NCBI GenBank assembly: GCA_963692955.1 | Contig: OY843587.1 | Location: 2,356,001 to 2,420,000 of the forward strand | DNA: 64,000 nt | Origin: UBA5158 sp963692955 | GTDB taxonomy: Bacteria > Pseudomonadota > Gammaproteobacteria > DSM-16500 | Direction: 5' to 3' | Part shown: positions 17,341-27,052 of the stretch, in pieces | Layout: each line of letters begins with the position of its first letter | Numbering within the stretch: position 1 is the first letter of the stretch | Made by a program: the position numbers and the translations under genes | The notes under the pieces: model-generated | Database searches by the model: none | Told to the model about the DNA's origin: nothing | The model's input: only the letters and a program-made list of their open reading frames with translations

Positions 17341-19293
17341 TCAAAGCGGCGTGGGGGCGCGTGGTTGATCTTCTGAACCATCCAGTGTTTGGTCATCCGC
17401 AGTAGACTCAATAACCTTTCCTCTAGTAGCCGTAGCCGGACTAAATAATCCAAACGGATTATTTGTCGCCGCGCCTAAAAAAGTTTGAAACTGCCCTGGG
17501 GTTAGGGTTAATTGCGCGTTTTGTAAAGCACCCGCTAGAATTCTTGCTTGCTCCAGCTGCTGTAAAGACGGATATTTCTGGTATAGCTGTCCCATTTTTT
17601 CCAGCGCATCATACTTCGCTTGCGTAGCGATCCTTAAAGCTTTGGCTTCTTCAATCGCCACTTCGGTTTTGTTCTTGGCTTCTTTTAACTTAACCGCATT
17701 TTCTTGATCTATCCTAATCGATGCCACTTGCGCTTCACGCTGTGCTTCATTTCTGGCGATAACCAATTCTTGGCCGAGGACAGATTGTCTGGCGTTTGCC
17801 TCCGCCGTGGTTAAGGATTGCTGCCCCATTTGTTCGGCGATTTTTTTGTCGATGATAGTGGGCAATTCCACGTTGACGCGGATCAAATGAATGCCGACTT
17901 GTCTCAAATCAGAAGATAATGACTTCATGACTTCATCTTGCAAACTTTGCATAATTGGCGCTGATGGTTGAATCACATCTTTCACTTCTTCTTTAGAATC
18001 GGCGGATTCTTGCTGCCTAATGCTGCCGGAAGATGCTAAGAAATCGCCGGAGGTATGGCCTTGAATTGCTTTCCCCATATCAACAACGGCGGTATTTTCA
18101 ATATGCCGCACAATCATGTCAAAACTAAAGTTTTGTAGCACTTTGTCGGGATCGGCGATCTCATAAATCACCAGAATTTTAATACCTATTTCTAAAGAAT
18201 CGCTCGTGCGGAAAATTTCTAAGTTAGTTTCTAAATCACTACGTTTTTCCAGTGCGCGTTCTTTTTTTGTCTCTTCGGTAGGTAAAAGTAATGTTTGTCT
18301 ATTGGTGAAGAGAAAACCTATGACTTCATGGGTGGGTGATTTGATGATGGTCGGTGTACCGGATGGTTTTATCGTTTCTAACTTGCCGCCGTTGTTAGTA
18401 ATCGCCACTTCACCATTGCCAGGCATGACGCGTTTAATAGATTTATGAATGATTAAATTTTTGGTCGCCGGTTCATAGCCATCGAATTTGAAATTAGGCG
18501 TTACAAATACGTAGGGTTCTTCATTTGGCTCGAGTAACAGCGGCACGGAATTCACCGTCACTTTAGCGATATCACCAAACTTTACGCGCAAAATATGAAT
18601 CGTGTTATGCGCGATATAATCTTTGTTTTGATCGACAAAACCGGTGCTTTTATCAAATTTAAAATTGGGATCATGGATGACATGCACGCCTTCATCTAGG
18701 ATAACCGGTTTATTGTATTGGGTAGCAAGCGCATATTTCCCATTCGGAACATTCAACACATGCGTGCCGGCTTCACCAAAATAATTATCACTCAGCTTAT
18801 GTTTATTTTGTCTCACCAACGAAACCGTTGGATTCATATTGATGGCTAACGCGACCATTTGCCGGTTATAAGTTGCAAGGTAGGCTTTTGAATTTCTCAC
18901 CGCTAATAAAAATTCATCTTGCGCCACCCGTTCACCGCGAATATCTGACAACACAAATACTTTTTCTAGCTGTTGTTTAGAATAATATTTATTAAATTCA
19001 TTGACGATGAGTTGGGCGAAATCATGGGGATTATCACTGTAAAGTTTGGATTTTATGATTAAGTCTTGCAAAGAGCTGACGTGCGGCAAAGGTTTCACTT
19101 CCAGACTGGGTTTTGAATTTAAAACACCAAGCTTATCGATTGGCAGAGGTTGATAAGAGGTCGGAGTTGTAGGATCATCAATTTGCGTTTCACCTGTGGA
19201 AGATAAGGATATATCACTAGCGCTAGCACTAGATGAAGAAGTGGAAGTTAAGGGCGATCTTTTCGATGAGGCTAATTCGGTGTTAGAAAGCAT
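17341..19293 (-). CDS. SPFH/Band-7 protein with vault-like N-terminal repeats
   Basis: 650 aa, function unknown. Residues 1-45 are Ser/Thr-rich. About 75-160 is a globular domain. Three related beta-rich units follow at about 177-214, 232-271 and 286-325, sharing the pattern IHILRV-x-G-x-x-A-x-V-x-x-N-x-x-P-x-L-L-E and ending PNFKFDG in the first two. An SPFH/Band-7 domain covers about 330-510, then a long charged helix rich in Ala/Glu/Lys (about 515-600) and a disordered tail. There is no membrane anchor, unlike stomatin or HflK. Repeats, an SPFH-like shoulder and a coiled coil is the order found in eukaryotic major vault protein, suggesting a soluble ring- or cage-forming protein (inference). 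GGAG lies 8 bases before the ATG. Confidence 0.8.
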   Translation of the reverse strand: MLSNTELASSKRSPLTSTSSSSASASDISLSSTGETQIDDPTTPTSYQPLPIDKLGVLNSKPSLEVKPLPHVSSLQDLIIKSKLYSDNPHDFAQLIVNEFNKYYSKQQLEKVFVLSDIRGERVAQDEFLLAVRNSKAYLATYNRQMVALAINMNPTVSLVRQNKHKLSDNYFGEAGTHVLNVPNGKYALATQYNKPVILDEGVHVIHDPNFKFDKSTGFVDQNKDYIAHNTIHILRVKFGDIAKVTVNSVPLLLEPNEEPYVFVTPNFKFDGYEPATKNLIIHKSIKRVMPGNGEVAITNNGGKLETIKPSGTPTIIKSPTHEVIGFLFTNRQTLLLPTEETKKERALEKRSDLETNLEIFRTSDSLEIGIKILVIYEIADPDKVLQNFSFDMIVRHIENTAVVDMGKAIQGHTSGDFLASSGSIRQQESADSKEEVKDVIQPSAPIMQSLQDEVMKSLSSDLRQVGIHLIRVNVELPTIIDKKIAEQMGQQSLTTAEANARQSVLGQELVIARNEAQREAQVASIRIDQENAVKLKEAKNKTEVAIEEAKALRIATQAKYDALEKMGQLYQKYPSLQQLEQARILAGALQNAQLTLTPGQFQTFLGAATNNPFGLFSPATATRGKVIESTADDQTLDGSEDQPRAPTPL

Positions 19294-19322
19294 AACATGA
19301 CTCCGCTAAATAAATTCACACC

Positions 19323-19351
19323 AGGGTAGCATGGCGTAAAAATTGTATCAA
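19323..19351 (-). promoter_or_regulatory. Putative promoter of the SPFH gene
   Basis: On the minus strand TTGATA (19351-19346) and TACCCT (19328-19323) are 17 bases apart. The -35 is good (5/6) and the -10 is weak. Transcription would begin about 25 bases before the ATG at 19293. Confidence 0.35.
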
Positions 19352-19424
19352 TAAAGACATTTTTGCTTAATACCTTCACATTTTAAGACTTTTTTAAGGT
19401 AACTATGTTATTTACACTTTCTAC

Positions 19425-19453
19425 TTTCATGCCTTTCTCCCAAAGCCTATAAT
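19425..19453 (+). promoter_or_regulatory. Putative promoter of garR-radA
   Basis: A perfect TATAAT at 19448-19453 lies 17 bases after a poor -35 (TTTCAT, 19425-19430), about 35 bases before the reductase ATG. The AGGA ribosome site follows near 19476. Confidence 0.4.
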
Positions 19454-19487
19454 CAAACATCATTCTTTTTTTTCAGGAACAACCTAT

Positions 19488-20354
19488 ATGCAACGAATTG
19501 GTTTCATTGGCTTAGGCATTATGGGTAAACCGATGGCGTTAAATTTAATTAACGCGGGTTACGCCGTTTCTGTTTACGCGCGCCGGCCCGAAGCGGCGAC
19601 GCCATTAATCAAAGCAAAAGCGGTCGCGTATTTGACGCTAAAAGATTTAGTGGAAAATGTCGATGTGATTATCACTATCGTGCCGGCGACAGCCGATGTC
19701 GAAGAAATTTTAATCGGCAAAAACGGCGTTATCACTTGCGCCCGGCCCGGTCAGATCGTGATAGACATGAGTACCATCGCCGCTGGCGCGACGCAACGCA
19801 TCGCGCAGCAACTCGAATCCAAACGTATCGATATGTTAGACGCGCCCGTGTCCGGTGGTGAAGCGGGCGCGATGGATGCGTCGCTTTCTATTATGGTCGG
19901 CGGTAAAGCCTCGGTCTTGAAAAAAGTTTCCGGCATTTTAAAAACCTTAGGCAAAAAAATTATTCACGTCGGCGAACAACATGGCGCGGGACAAATCGCC
20001 AAAGCGTGTAATCAAATTATTATCGCGGAAACTATCGTCGCCGTTAGTGAAGCACTGCGTTTAGCGAAAGCGTCGGGGGTAGATCCCGCTAAAGTGCGCG
20101 ACGCGTTACTCGGCGGTTTCGCGAATAGCCGCGTGTTGGAAGTGCATGGCAAGCGCATGTTAGAAGGCGATTACAAACCCGGCTTCAAAGCGAATTTACA
20201 CCGCAAAGATATGCACCTCGCGCTCGAGCAAGCGCACTTAGCCAATTTAGTCTTACCCGCGGCGAATTACGCGACGCGCTGCATTGACCGGTTAGTCATG
20301 AAAGGCCACACCGAATTAGATTCTTCCGCCTTGCATTTAGTCGCCGAGGATTAA
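19488..20354 (+). CDS. garR: GarR/HIBADH-family NAD(P)-dependent 2-hydroxyacid reductase
   Basis: 288 aa, beta-hydroxyacid dehydrogenase family (tartronate semialdehyde reductase or 3-hydroxyisobutyrate dehydrogenase). The dinucleotide-binding motif is GFIGLGIMGKPMALNL at the N-terminus. The substrate motif DAPVSGGEAGA and the catalytic-lysine segment GAGQIAKACNQI (Lys near 170) are both present. GarR is the best guess by length and motifs, but the exact substrate cannot be decided from sequence. It is followed by radA after one base, so the two are co-transcribed. Confidence 0.82.
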   Translation: MQRIGFIGLGIMGKPMALNLINAGYAVSVYARRPEAATPLIKAKAVAYLTLKDLVENVDVIITIVPATADVEEILIGKNGVITCARPGQIVIDMSTIAAGATQRIAQQLESKRIDMLDAPVSGGEAGAMDASLSIMVGGKASVLKKVSGILKTLGKKIIHVGEQHGAGQIAKACNQIIIAETIVAVSEALRLAKASGVDPAKVRDALLGGFANSRVLEVHGKRMLEGDYKPGFKANLHRKDMHLALEQAHLANLVLPAANYATRCIDRLVMKGHTELDSSALHLVAED

Positions 20355-20355
20355 G

Positions 20356-21744
20356 ATGGCGAAGAGTAAAAACGTGCATAGCTGCCAAACCTGCGGCGCG
20401 CAATATCCAAAATGGTCAGGACAATGCACTAGCTGCGGCGAATGGAACACCTTAGTCGAAGAAGTCATCAACGTCACTGAGACGAGCGGACGTTTCAAAG
20501 GTTACGCGGGCGGTGTGCCGGAAATTACGAATATCGCCGAAGTCTCGCTGCAAGACGTCGAACGCACCCCGTCGGGTTTAAAAGAATTAGACCGCGTGTT
20601 AGGCGGCGGCCTCATCATCGGCTCCGCGGTCTTGATCGGCGGCGATCCTGGCATCGGTAAGTCTACTCTTTTATTGCAAGCGGTCTGTAATCTCAGTCAA
20701 CACATGAAAGTGTTATACGTCACCGGCGAAGAATCGCTGACGCAAGTCGCGATGCGCGCGCGCCGTTTAGGTTTACCTGAAAAAAATTTACTCTTGTTGG
20801 CCGACACGCAAATCGAAAGAATTTTAAAAATCGCGCAGCATGAACAGCCGCGCGTGTTAGTCGTGGATTCGATTCAAACAATGCATACCGATATTTTACA
20901 ATCCGCGCCCGGCTCGGTCGGTCAAGTGCGGGAAAGCGCCGCGCAATTAGTCGCGTTCGCGAAACAATCGGCGACGACCTTATTTTTAGTCGGCCACGTC
21001 ACCAAAGAAGGCACGCTCGCGGGGCCACGCGTGTTGGAACATATGGTCGACACCGTTCTTTATTTTGAAGGCGAGCAAGACAGCCGTTACCGCGTCATCC
21101 GCGCGGTAAAAAACCGTTTCGGCGCGGTGAATGAGTTAGGTATTTTCGCGATGACGGATAAGGGCTTGCGTGAAGTTAGCAATCCTTCCGCGATTTTTTT
21201 GTCGCGTTATGAAAAGCCGGTGTCCGGCAGCGTCATCATGGCGACGCAAGAAGGCACGCGGCCGTTGCTTGTGGAAATTCAAGCGCTCGTCGATAGTAGT
21301 CACATGGCAAACCCGCGCCGTGTTTGCGTCGGGTTAGAAGCGCCGCGCTTAGTGATGTTGCTCGCGGTGCTGCACCGGCACGCGGGCATTACGACGTTTG
21401 ATCAAGACGTCTTTGTCAACGCGGTCGGTGGCGTGCGTATCACGGAAACCGGCGCTGACTTAGCGTTATTATTAGCGGTGTTATCCAGTATGCGCAATCA
21501 ACCGCTGCCGCATGACGTGTTAGTATTTGGCGAAGTCGGTTTGGCCGGCGAAATCCGCCCCGTGCAAGCAGGACAAGAACGCTTGCGCGAAGCGGCTAAG
21601 CACGGTTTCAAACGGGCGATCGTGCCGGCGGGTAACGCGCCTAAAAACCAAATTGGCGAGTTAGAAGTAAGCGCCGCACAAACCTTGCAAGAAGCGGTAG
21701 AATTCTATAAAAATTTTGCTAGCCATTTACCCGCCATGGTTTAA
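20356..21744 (+). CDS. radA: DNA repair protein RadA (Sms)
   Basis: RecA-related ATPase/helicase that processes recombination intermediates. 462 aa, usual length. The N-terminal zinc finger has Cys at 10, 13, 24 and 27. Walker A is GGDPGIGKST near residue 97, the RadA-specific motif is KNRFGAVNELGIF, and the C-terminus is the Lon-like domain. It starts one base after the garR stop. Its stop overlaps that of the convergent small gene (TTAA at 21741-21744). Confidence 0.96.
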   Translation: MAKSKNVHSCQTCGAQYPKWSGQCTSCGEWNTLVEEVINVTETSGRFKGYAGGVPEITNIAEVSLQDVERTPSGLKELDRVLGGGLIIGSAVLIGGDPGIGKSTLLLQAVCNLSQHMKVLYVTGEESLTQVAMRARRLGLPEKNLLLLADTQIERILKIAQHEQPRVLVVDSIQTMHTDILQSAPGSVGQVRESAAQLVAFAKQSATTLFLVGHVTKEGTLAGPRVLEHMVDTVLYFEGEQDSRYRVIRAVKNRFGAVNELGIFAMTDKGLREVSNPSAIFLSRYEKPVSGSVIMATQEGTRPLLVEIQALVDSSHMANPRRVCVGLEAPRLVMLLAVLHRHAGITTFDQDVFVNAVGGVRITETGADLALLLAVLSSMRNQPLPHDVLVFGEVGLAGEIRPVQAGQERLREAAKHGFKRAIVPAGNAPKNQIGELEVSAAQTLQEAVEFYKNFASHLPAMV

Positions 21745-22193
21745 ACCGCCCTTCTGCCCATGCCACGCACGACGTGTGCTTCTTGACCCATTATCAGATG
21801 TTCATCACTAGCTTGATGACGGGCACGAAATACCGCTGCGCTGGAAGGAGAATAATGAGAAATAGAACGGTTCACCGGTATCAACGCCGCGGCTTGCGGG
21901 CTGGCTGGCGGGGAGTCAAGCTCCACCGGCTTTGGTTTCATAGCGGCAAATAAATCTTTCGACTCTGCATCGAAAAACGCCTCATAACTACCCATACGTT
22001 TGATAAATTGCTTCGCGGTAAATTTTTTTTCGCAGATTGTCAACTCGCCTTTTTCATTGGTGAATTGCGCCGAATAGAGCGGCTTTTCTCTGCTAGTGTC
22101 ATCTTGCAAAATTTTCACTGACCGCAGCTTGCGTGCTTGTCTTACTTCTCTTTCGGTTGGCTGTCTGCCTTCTCGCATGCTTCTAATATTCAT
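21741..22193 (-). CDS. Small charged protein of unknown function
   Basis: Not recognised. 150 aa from the ATG at 22193, which has GAGG about 6 bases upstream; an in-frame GTG at 22205 overlaps that ribosome site and is unlikely. It starts with a basic stretch (NIRSMREGRQPTEREVRQAR). A central compact part contains FTAKQFIKRMGSYEAFFDAE. A Pro/Ser/Ala-rich region and a basic tail follow. There is no signal peptide. It lies last on the minus strand after the dnaB-alr-sulfatase genes and resembles, in composition only, the other effector-like proteins of the window. Confidence 0.65.
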   Translation of the reverse strand: MNIRSMREGRQPTEREVRQARKLRSVKILQDDTSREKPLYSAQFTNEKGELTICEKKFTAKQFIKRMGSYEAFFDAESKDLFAAMKPKPVELDSPPASPQAAALIPVNRSISHYSPSSAAVFRARHQASDEHLIMGQEAHVVRGMGRRAV

Positions 22194-22284
22194 GACGGAC
22201 CTCACCTGTTTAATAAAAATATTTTTGTTTTCAAAAATACTTTATTCATTATTAGAGAAAATGTCTATCATGATTTTTTAGTTT

Positions 22285-24414
22285 TTAAAAAGCGGACAAC
22301 TCATCACCGTAAAAAGCGGTTAATTTTCTCGTGAGTTGAGCGACCGGCGCAGTCTGTGCAAAAGAAGAATGTAAGTCTGCCGTCCAAAGACCGGTTTTTA
22401 GATTGACTAAGATGGCTAGTGGCGGAGAAATATAAGGTTGATAGATATTTTTTTCGTAATTGACATGGTAGCGGACTGTCGCCGGCATATCGGCTAGCAA
22501 CCAATCGCCTTGCACAATGGCTTTTTGATCAAGGTTGACGAGTTCTTTAATGCTTTTGTCTTTCAGGACGACTTCGCCGTCTTTATTAATTGAATAATTG
22601 TTCGCGGCTTTCTTAATAACTTCCAGCTGCGAAACATGCATGCCTTCGATCTCCGGCATGGTGTCCGATGACTCAAGATAAACTTCACGCGCGGGTGAAA
22701 TATCTTTGCCGGTAGCAAGCAGATAAGGTTTCAAAGACATGCCATCGTGCAATGTGAGCGGCTGCATAGCTAAAAGATCGAGAAGACTAGGCGCGATATC
22801 TACTAAAGACACGCGGCCATGCACGATGTGCGGCGGCTCTAGCGGCAATGTTCCATACGTTTTAAAAGCTAATAAAGAATTGTAGGCTATGCCTAAAACG
22901 TCGCTGCCATAGCCATAATCCGTATTCACGCCGCGTTCAATAAATTTACCTTGAGCGTCCTGCGTGGGCACGCTAAAAACTTCTTTTGATAGTTTGATTG
23001 CGGTTTTATCGCCTTGCAGTAAATCCGGGTTGGTTATACGATCGCCCGGTAATCCTAAGCCAGTGCCATGGTCTGACAGCAACACGACGACGGCGTGATC
23101 TAATAAATGGTTCGCCTGTAATGAGATTAAAAAACTTTTCAATTGACTATCCAACGCAGTCACGCTAGCCGCGTACATCGACGGCGGCTTGGTACTCGTA
23201 GTTTTTTGCCGAGCGGCTAAATAAGGCCATGCGGCACGGTTTAAATGTACGGCAATGAAGGCTGGCTTAGCGCTACGATGATGCAGCGCGACGTTAATGA
23301 GATGCAGAAAGTTAGCGGGGAAATACGTCTGCGTATTAGTGTGACAGGCATAGTTATAAGGAAATAAGTAGCGCCCAAACGGACTGATGGAAACAAAATT
23401 AGATAAGGGAAAATCATTGATTAATCCCACATAGGTACCTACGCCACGCGCTGGCCCCGCAATAACTTCGAAATCAAAATTTTGCGTGACGGGACTAAAC
23501 ATCGTATCGTCTGAAGCATAAATGGTTTCATAACCCCGGCCGGAAAATATTTTCGCTAGCGATTGGTGGGGTTTGATATTTTTATAAGCCACCAAGTTCG
23601 CTCTAGCATTGGTATTCTTAGGATAACGACCAGTCAAGATGCTCACCCACGCGGGAAATGTGCGTGCTAAAGGCGTGCGCGTATCCGCGAACACCACGCT
23701 GCTTTGTAAAAAATTGTTTATCGTCGGCGTCTTAACGCCATAACGTTTATTGTTAGCCACCACATCTGGGCGCAGCGCGTCCAGGCCGATGACAATGACA
23801 TTGGGTTTATCAGCGGTGGCATAGGCCATGGGCACGGGGGTTGCTTCGTAATAATCAACCGCGTAGATAAGCGCGACCCACACTAAAAAAGCTAAGGCAC
23901 TCCCATGCAAAACAAGATTTTTTTTACGGAGCAGACTGCTGAATAAATTTAATAACGTTAAACTAACGGCTAGCGCTAACAACGAGCCACTCATCACTAA
24001 AATATAAACTAGAAAAGCTTGGTTTAACCACGTGATAAAAACTAATTTTGAAAAGTTAGAATTGGGGAAAAAATAACAATTTGCCAACAATAAAACGAAT
24101 GTATTAAGCACCCACAGGCATCTGCCTAAGATGGGCAGCTTGGCACCGCGCCACTGCAATAATTCAGCTATCGAAATAGTTTGATACCCTATGCTCAGGA
24201 AAAAAATCACATTGATTATCAAATGGGCGGTGAAGTGAAGACCCAAAGTAGAAAATAAATCATTGAAATAATAAGCTGTCTCATTTTTCTTAAACATCAT
24301 GCTTATGTAACCCATATCGGTCACGATAAAAAAACAGAGTTGGGCAAAGATGAACAAAAACGTCAGCAACAATAGACTATGGAGCAAGGCTTTTTTAGCT
24401 TGTGTATCCGTCAC
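22285..24414 (-). CDS. Inner-membrane sulfatase/phosphoethanolamine-transferase-fold protein
   Basis: 709 aa. Residues 1-190 hold about five membrane helices, and from about 203 a periplasmic alkaline-phosphatase-superfamily domain begins. Metal/nucleophile signatures: VIGLDALRPD (Asp 212), the threonine in ARTFPAWVSILTGRYP (about 252), and LLSDHGTGLG near 450. A threonine nucleophile is typical of LTA-synthase/EptA-type transferases, whereas true sulfatases use Cys or Ser. A role in modifying an envelope glycan or lipid is inference. It follows alr after 13 bases, so it is the distal gene of the dnaB-alr transcript. Confidence 0.8.
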   Translation of the reverse strand: MTDTQAKKALLHSLLLLTFLFIFAQLCFFIVTDMGYISMMFKKNETAYYFNDLFSTLGLHFTAHLIINVIFFLSIGYQTISIAELLQWRGAKLPILGRCLWVLNTFVLLLANCYFFPNSNFSKLVFITWLNQAFLVYILVMSGSLLALAVSLTLLNLFSSLLRKKNLVLHGSALAFLVWVALIYAVDYYEATPVPMAYATADKPNVIVIGLDALRPDVVANNKRYGVKTPTINNFLQSSVVFADTRTPLARTFPAWVSILTGRYPKNTNARANLVAYKNIKPHQSLAKIFSGRGYETIYASDDTMFSPVTQNFDFEVIAGPARGVGTYVGLINDFPLSNFVSISPFGRYLFPYNYACHTNTQTYFPANFLHLINVALHHRSAKPAFIAVHLNRAAWPYLAARQKTTSTKPPSMYAASVTALDSQLKSFLISLQANHLLDHAVVVLLSDHGTGLGLPGDRITNPDLLQGDKTAIKLSKEVFSVPTQDAQGKFIERGVNTDYGYGSDVLGIAYNSLLAFKTYGTLPLEPPHIVHGRVSLVDIAPSLLDLLAMQPLTLHDGMSLKPYLLATGKDISPAREVYLESSDTMPEIEGMHVSQLEVIKKAANNYSINKDGEVVLKDKSIKELVNLDQKAIVQGDWLLADMPATVRYHVNYEKNIYQPYISPPLAILVNLKTGLWTADLHSSFAQTAPVAQLTRKLTAFYGDELSAF

Positions 24415-24427
24415 GGAGTGTCCTTGA

Positions 24428-25567
24428 TTAATTTGTTACTTCGCTAAATTCAATCGGCGCCGCGGAGCTCAGCTCAGTTTGTTCTTCATAGTTCATGACG
24501 ACACGCACACGTTGCGTAATGCGGGTCAGTAATTCATAAGCGGTGGTTTCACTGTATTCGGCGACGACTTCCACCGGCAAACCTGGGCCCCACAGCATGA
24601 CGGGGTCACCGACTTTCGCATCTGGCTGTGTGCGCAAGTCAACGGTTAACATATCCATCGCGACGCGTCCGACGAGTGGACACGGCCGGCCATTGACTAA
24701 CACCGGCGCGCCACTTTTGACATGCCAAGGATAGCCATCGCCGTAACCGATGGCAACGACACCCACGGCCATGTCTTCCGGACACGACCACACGCCGCCG
24801 TAACCGACGCGTTCATTTTTCGCTAACTGATGGATCGCGATTAATTCAGACGATAATTTCATGACCGGCCGTAAATTATGTTCGACGCCGCGGCGGCCGT
24901 GTATGGGGGATGCGCCATATAATAATATGCCTGGGCGCACCCAATCGGCGTGCGCCGTTGGCCACGCGATGATAGCGGCGGAATTCGATAAACTGCGCTG
25001 GCCTTCCATCTTCGCCGTGATCGCGTCGAATAATTCGATTTGTTGCAGCGTGTGGCCGCGCTCGATCGCGTCGGCTTCCGCGAAATGCGTCATCAAGCCG
25101 ATGGGTTTTTTTACCGCCGCGCAACGCTGTAAACGCGCGTAAACGGACGGCACTTCGCTAGGTTGAAAACCTAACCGGTGCATGCCGGTATCGATTTTCA
25201 GCCAAACGGAAAACGGATTGGTCACTTTAAAATATTTTTCTAACATGTCTACTTGATTGACTTGATGCACTATCAAGGTGAAATCGTATTCGGCGGCGAG
25301 TCCAATTTCCACCGGCGAAAATAAGCCTTCCATTAAGCAAATAGGATTTTGCACGCCCGCTTGCCGCAATTGCAAACCTTCTTCCAATGAAGCAACGCCT
25401 AACGCGTCAACGTCCGGTAACGCGAGCGCGATGCGTTCGATGCCGTGGCCATAGCCGTTGGATTTTACCATCGCCAAGATACGCGAATTGGGCGCGAACT
25501 TTTTCACTTGCGCCAAGTTGTGGCGGAGTGCGGAGATATCTATGGTAATTTGCGCAGGTCGGCTCAT
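24428..25567 (-). CDS. alr: Alanine racemase
   Basis: Makes D-alanine for peptidoglycan. 379 aa, PLP enzyme. The Schiff-base lysine is K35 in AMVKSNGYGHG and the second catalytic residue is the tyrosine of RVGYGGVWS near 265. KIDTGMHRLGF and VRPGILLYGASP are conserved. GAGG lies just before the ATG. It follows dnaB by 21 bases; dnaB-alr adjacency is common in gammaproteobacteria. Confidence 0.96.
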   Translation of the reverse strand: MSRPAQITIDISALRHNLAQVKKFAPNSRILAMVKSNGYGHGIERIALALPDVDALGVASLEEGLQLRQAGVQNPICLMEGLFSPVEIGLAAEYDFTLIVHQVNQVDMLEKYFKVTNPFSVWLKIDTGMHRLGFQPSEVPSVYARLQRCAAVKKPIGLMTHFAEADAIERGHTLQQIELFDAITAKMEGQRSLSNSAAIIAWPTAHADWVRPGILLYGASPIHGRRGVEHNLRPVMKLSSELIAIHQLAKNERVGYGGVWSCPEDMAVGVVAIGYGDGYPWHVKSGAPVLVNGRPCPLVGRVAMDMLTVDLRTQPDAKVGDPVMLWGPGLPVEVVAEYSETTAYELLTRITQRVRVVMNYEEQTELSSAAPIEFSEVTN

Positions 25568-25588
25568 CGTGCCTCATCAACCAAAAAA

Positions 25589-26980
25589 TTATTTATATGG
25601 GTTAGCGGCAAAATTTTCAAAACACGTGTACTGACCCAAAAAGGTTAAGCGTACTTTTCCAATCGGGCCGTTACGCTGTTTCGCGATAATAATTTCCGCC
25701 GTACCTTTGTCCGGACTATTCTCGTGATAGACTTCATCACGGTACACGAACACGATCAAATCCGCGTCTTGCTCGATCGCGCCGGATTCGCGTAAATCCG
25801 ACATCACGGGACGTTTATCCGCGCGTTGTTCCAAGCCGCGGTTTAATTGCGATAACGCGACGACGGGGACTTTTAATTCTTTCGCTAAACTTTTTAACGA
25901 GCGGGATATTTCGGAAATTTCCGCCGTGCGGTTTTCGTTGAAACCCGGCACTTGCATCAGTTGTAAATAATCGATAACGATCAAGCCTAACTTTCCATGT
26001 TCTTTCACTAAGCGGCGCGCGCGCGCGCGGACTTCCGCGGGACTCAACGCCGGCGTGTCGTCGATAAACATCGGCGCTTCGGATAACATGCTGACGGTGG
26101 AACTAATTCGCGGCCAATCTTCGTCTGCCAATTTACCGGTACGGATGCGCAATTGGTCGATGCGGCACAGAGAAGATAGCAAACGCATGACTAGCGATTC
26201 ACCGGGCATTTCCATACTGAATACTAATACCGGCAATTGGCTTTTAATCACGACGTGTTCAGCGATATTCATCGCCAGAGTGGTTTTACCCATCGACGGC
26301 CGGCCGGCGACGATGATTAAATCGGAATCTTGTAAACCGGAAGTCATCGCATCTAAATCATGATACCCCGTGGAAATACCCGTCAAAGGATCTTTCGAAT
26401 GAAATAAAATATCGATACGTTCCATCGTTCTGGCGAGATATTCTTTGATGTTAGTCGGGCCGCCGACGCGCGCGCCCTGTTCGGTGATCGCGAAAACATG
26501 CCGTTCCGCGGTATCTAATAATTCGGTGCTGCTGCGGCCTTGCGGATTGAACGCACTGCCCGCGATATCGTTGGCGGCGGAAATCAATTGCCGCAAGACG
26601 GAACGCTCGCGCACGATATCCGCGTAAGCCATGATGTTCGCGGCACTCGGCGTATTGTTGGCAAGTTCAAATAGATAAACTTCTCCGCCGGCGTTATCCA
26701 ACTCATTGAGGCCGCGCAGCGCTTCAGAAATCGTTAACACGTCTAACGGATTATTTTGCCCGGACAGCTTGCTCATGACGCGGTAAATTAAACGGTGATT
26801 GTGACGGTAAAAATCGCCCTCACGCACGCGGTCGGCGATTTGGTCCCAGGCGCGGTTATCTAACATTAGCGCGCCTAAGACAGATTGTTCAGCTTCGATT
26901 GAATGTGGTGGAATCTTAACCGTATCAACCACGGTTGGCTTAGATTTATAACGTTTTGTTGTGTCTTGTGTCTTATCCAT
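25589..26980 (-). CDS. dnaB: Replicative DNA helicase DnaB
   Basis: Hexameric 5'-3' helicase at the replication fork. 463 aa. The N-terminal collar domain is recognised by PPHSIEAEQSVLGALMLD; the RecA-like domain has Walker A GRPSMGKTT near 215 and Walker B VIDYLQLM. SQLNRGLEQR and SDLRESGAIEQDADLI near the end are typical. No intein is present. It is separated from rplI by an extra, effector-like gene and a terminator, which breaks the usual rplI-dnaB continuity. Confidence 0.97.
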   Translation of the reverse strand: MDKTQDTTKRYKSKPTVVDTVKIPPHSIEAEQSVLGALMLDNRAWDQIADRVREGDFYRHNHRLIYRVMSKLSGQNNPLDVLTISEALRGLNELDNAGGEVYLFELANNTPSAANIMAYADIVRERSVLRQLISAANDIAGSAFNPQGRSSTELLDTAERHVFAITEQGARVGGPTNIKEYLARTMERIDILFHSKDPLTGISTGYHDLDAMTSGLQDSDLIIVAGRPSMGKTTLAMNIAEHVVIKSQLPVLVFSMEMPGESLVMRLLSSLCRIDQLRIRTGKLADEDWPRISSTVSMLSEAPMFIDDTPALSPAEVRARARRLVKEHGKLGLIVIDYLQLMQVPGFNENRTAEISEISRSLKSLAKELKVPVVALSQLNRGLEQRADKRPVMSDLRESGAIEQDADLIVFVYRDEVYHENSPDKGTAEIIIAKQRNGPIGKVRLTFLGQYTCFENFAANPYK

Positions 26981-27052
26981 AGATAGCTAAATCACAGAAT
27001 TGAATTGGATAAATGATTTTCGCATTATCAGGAAATATTGTCCAAAGTTTAA

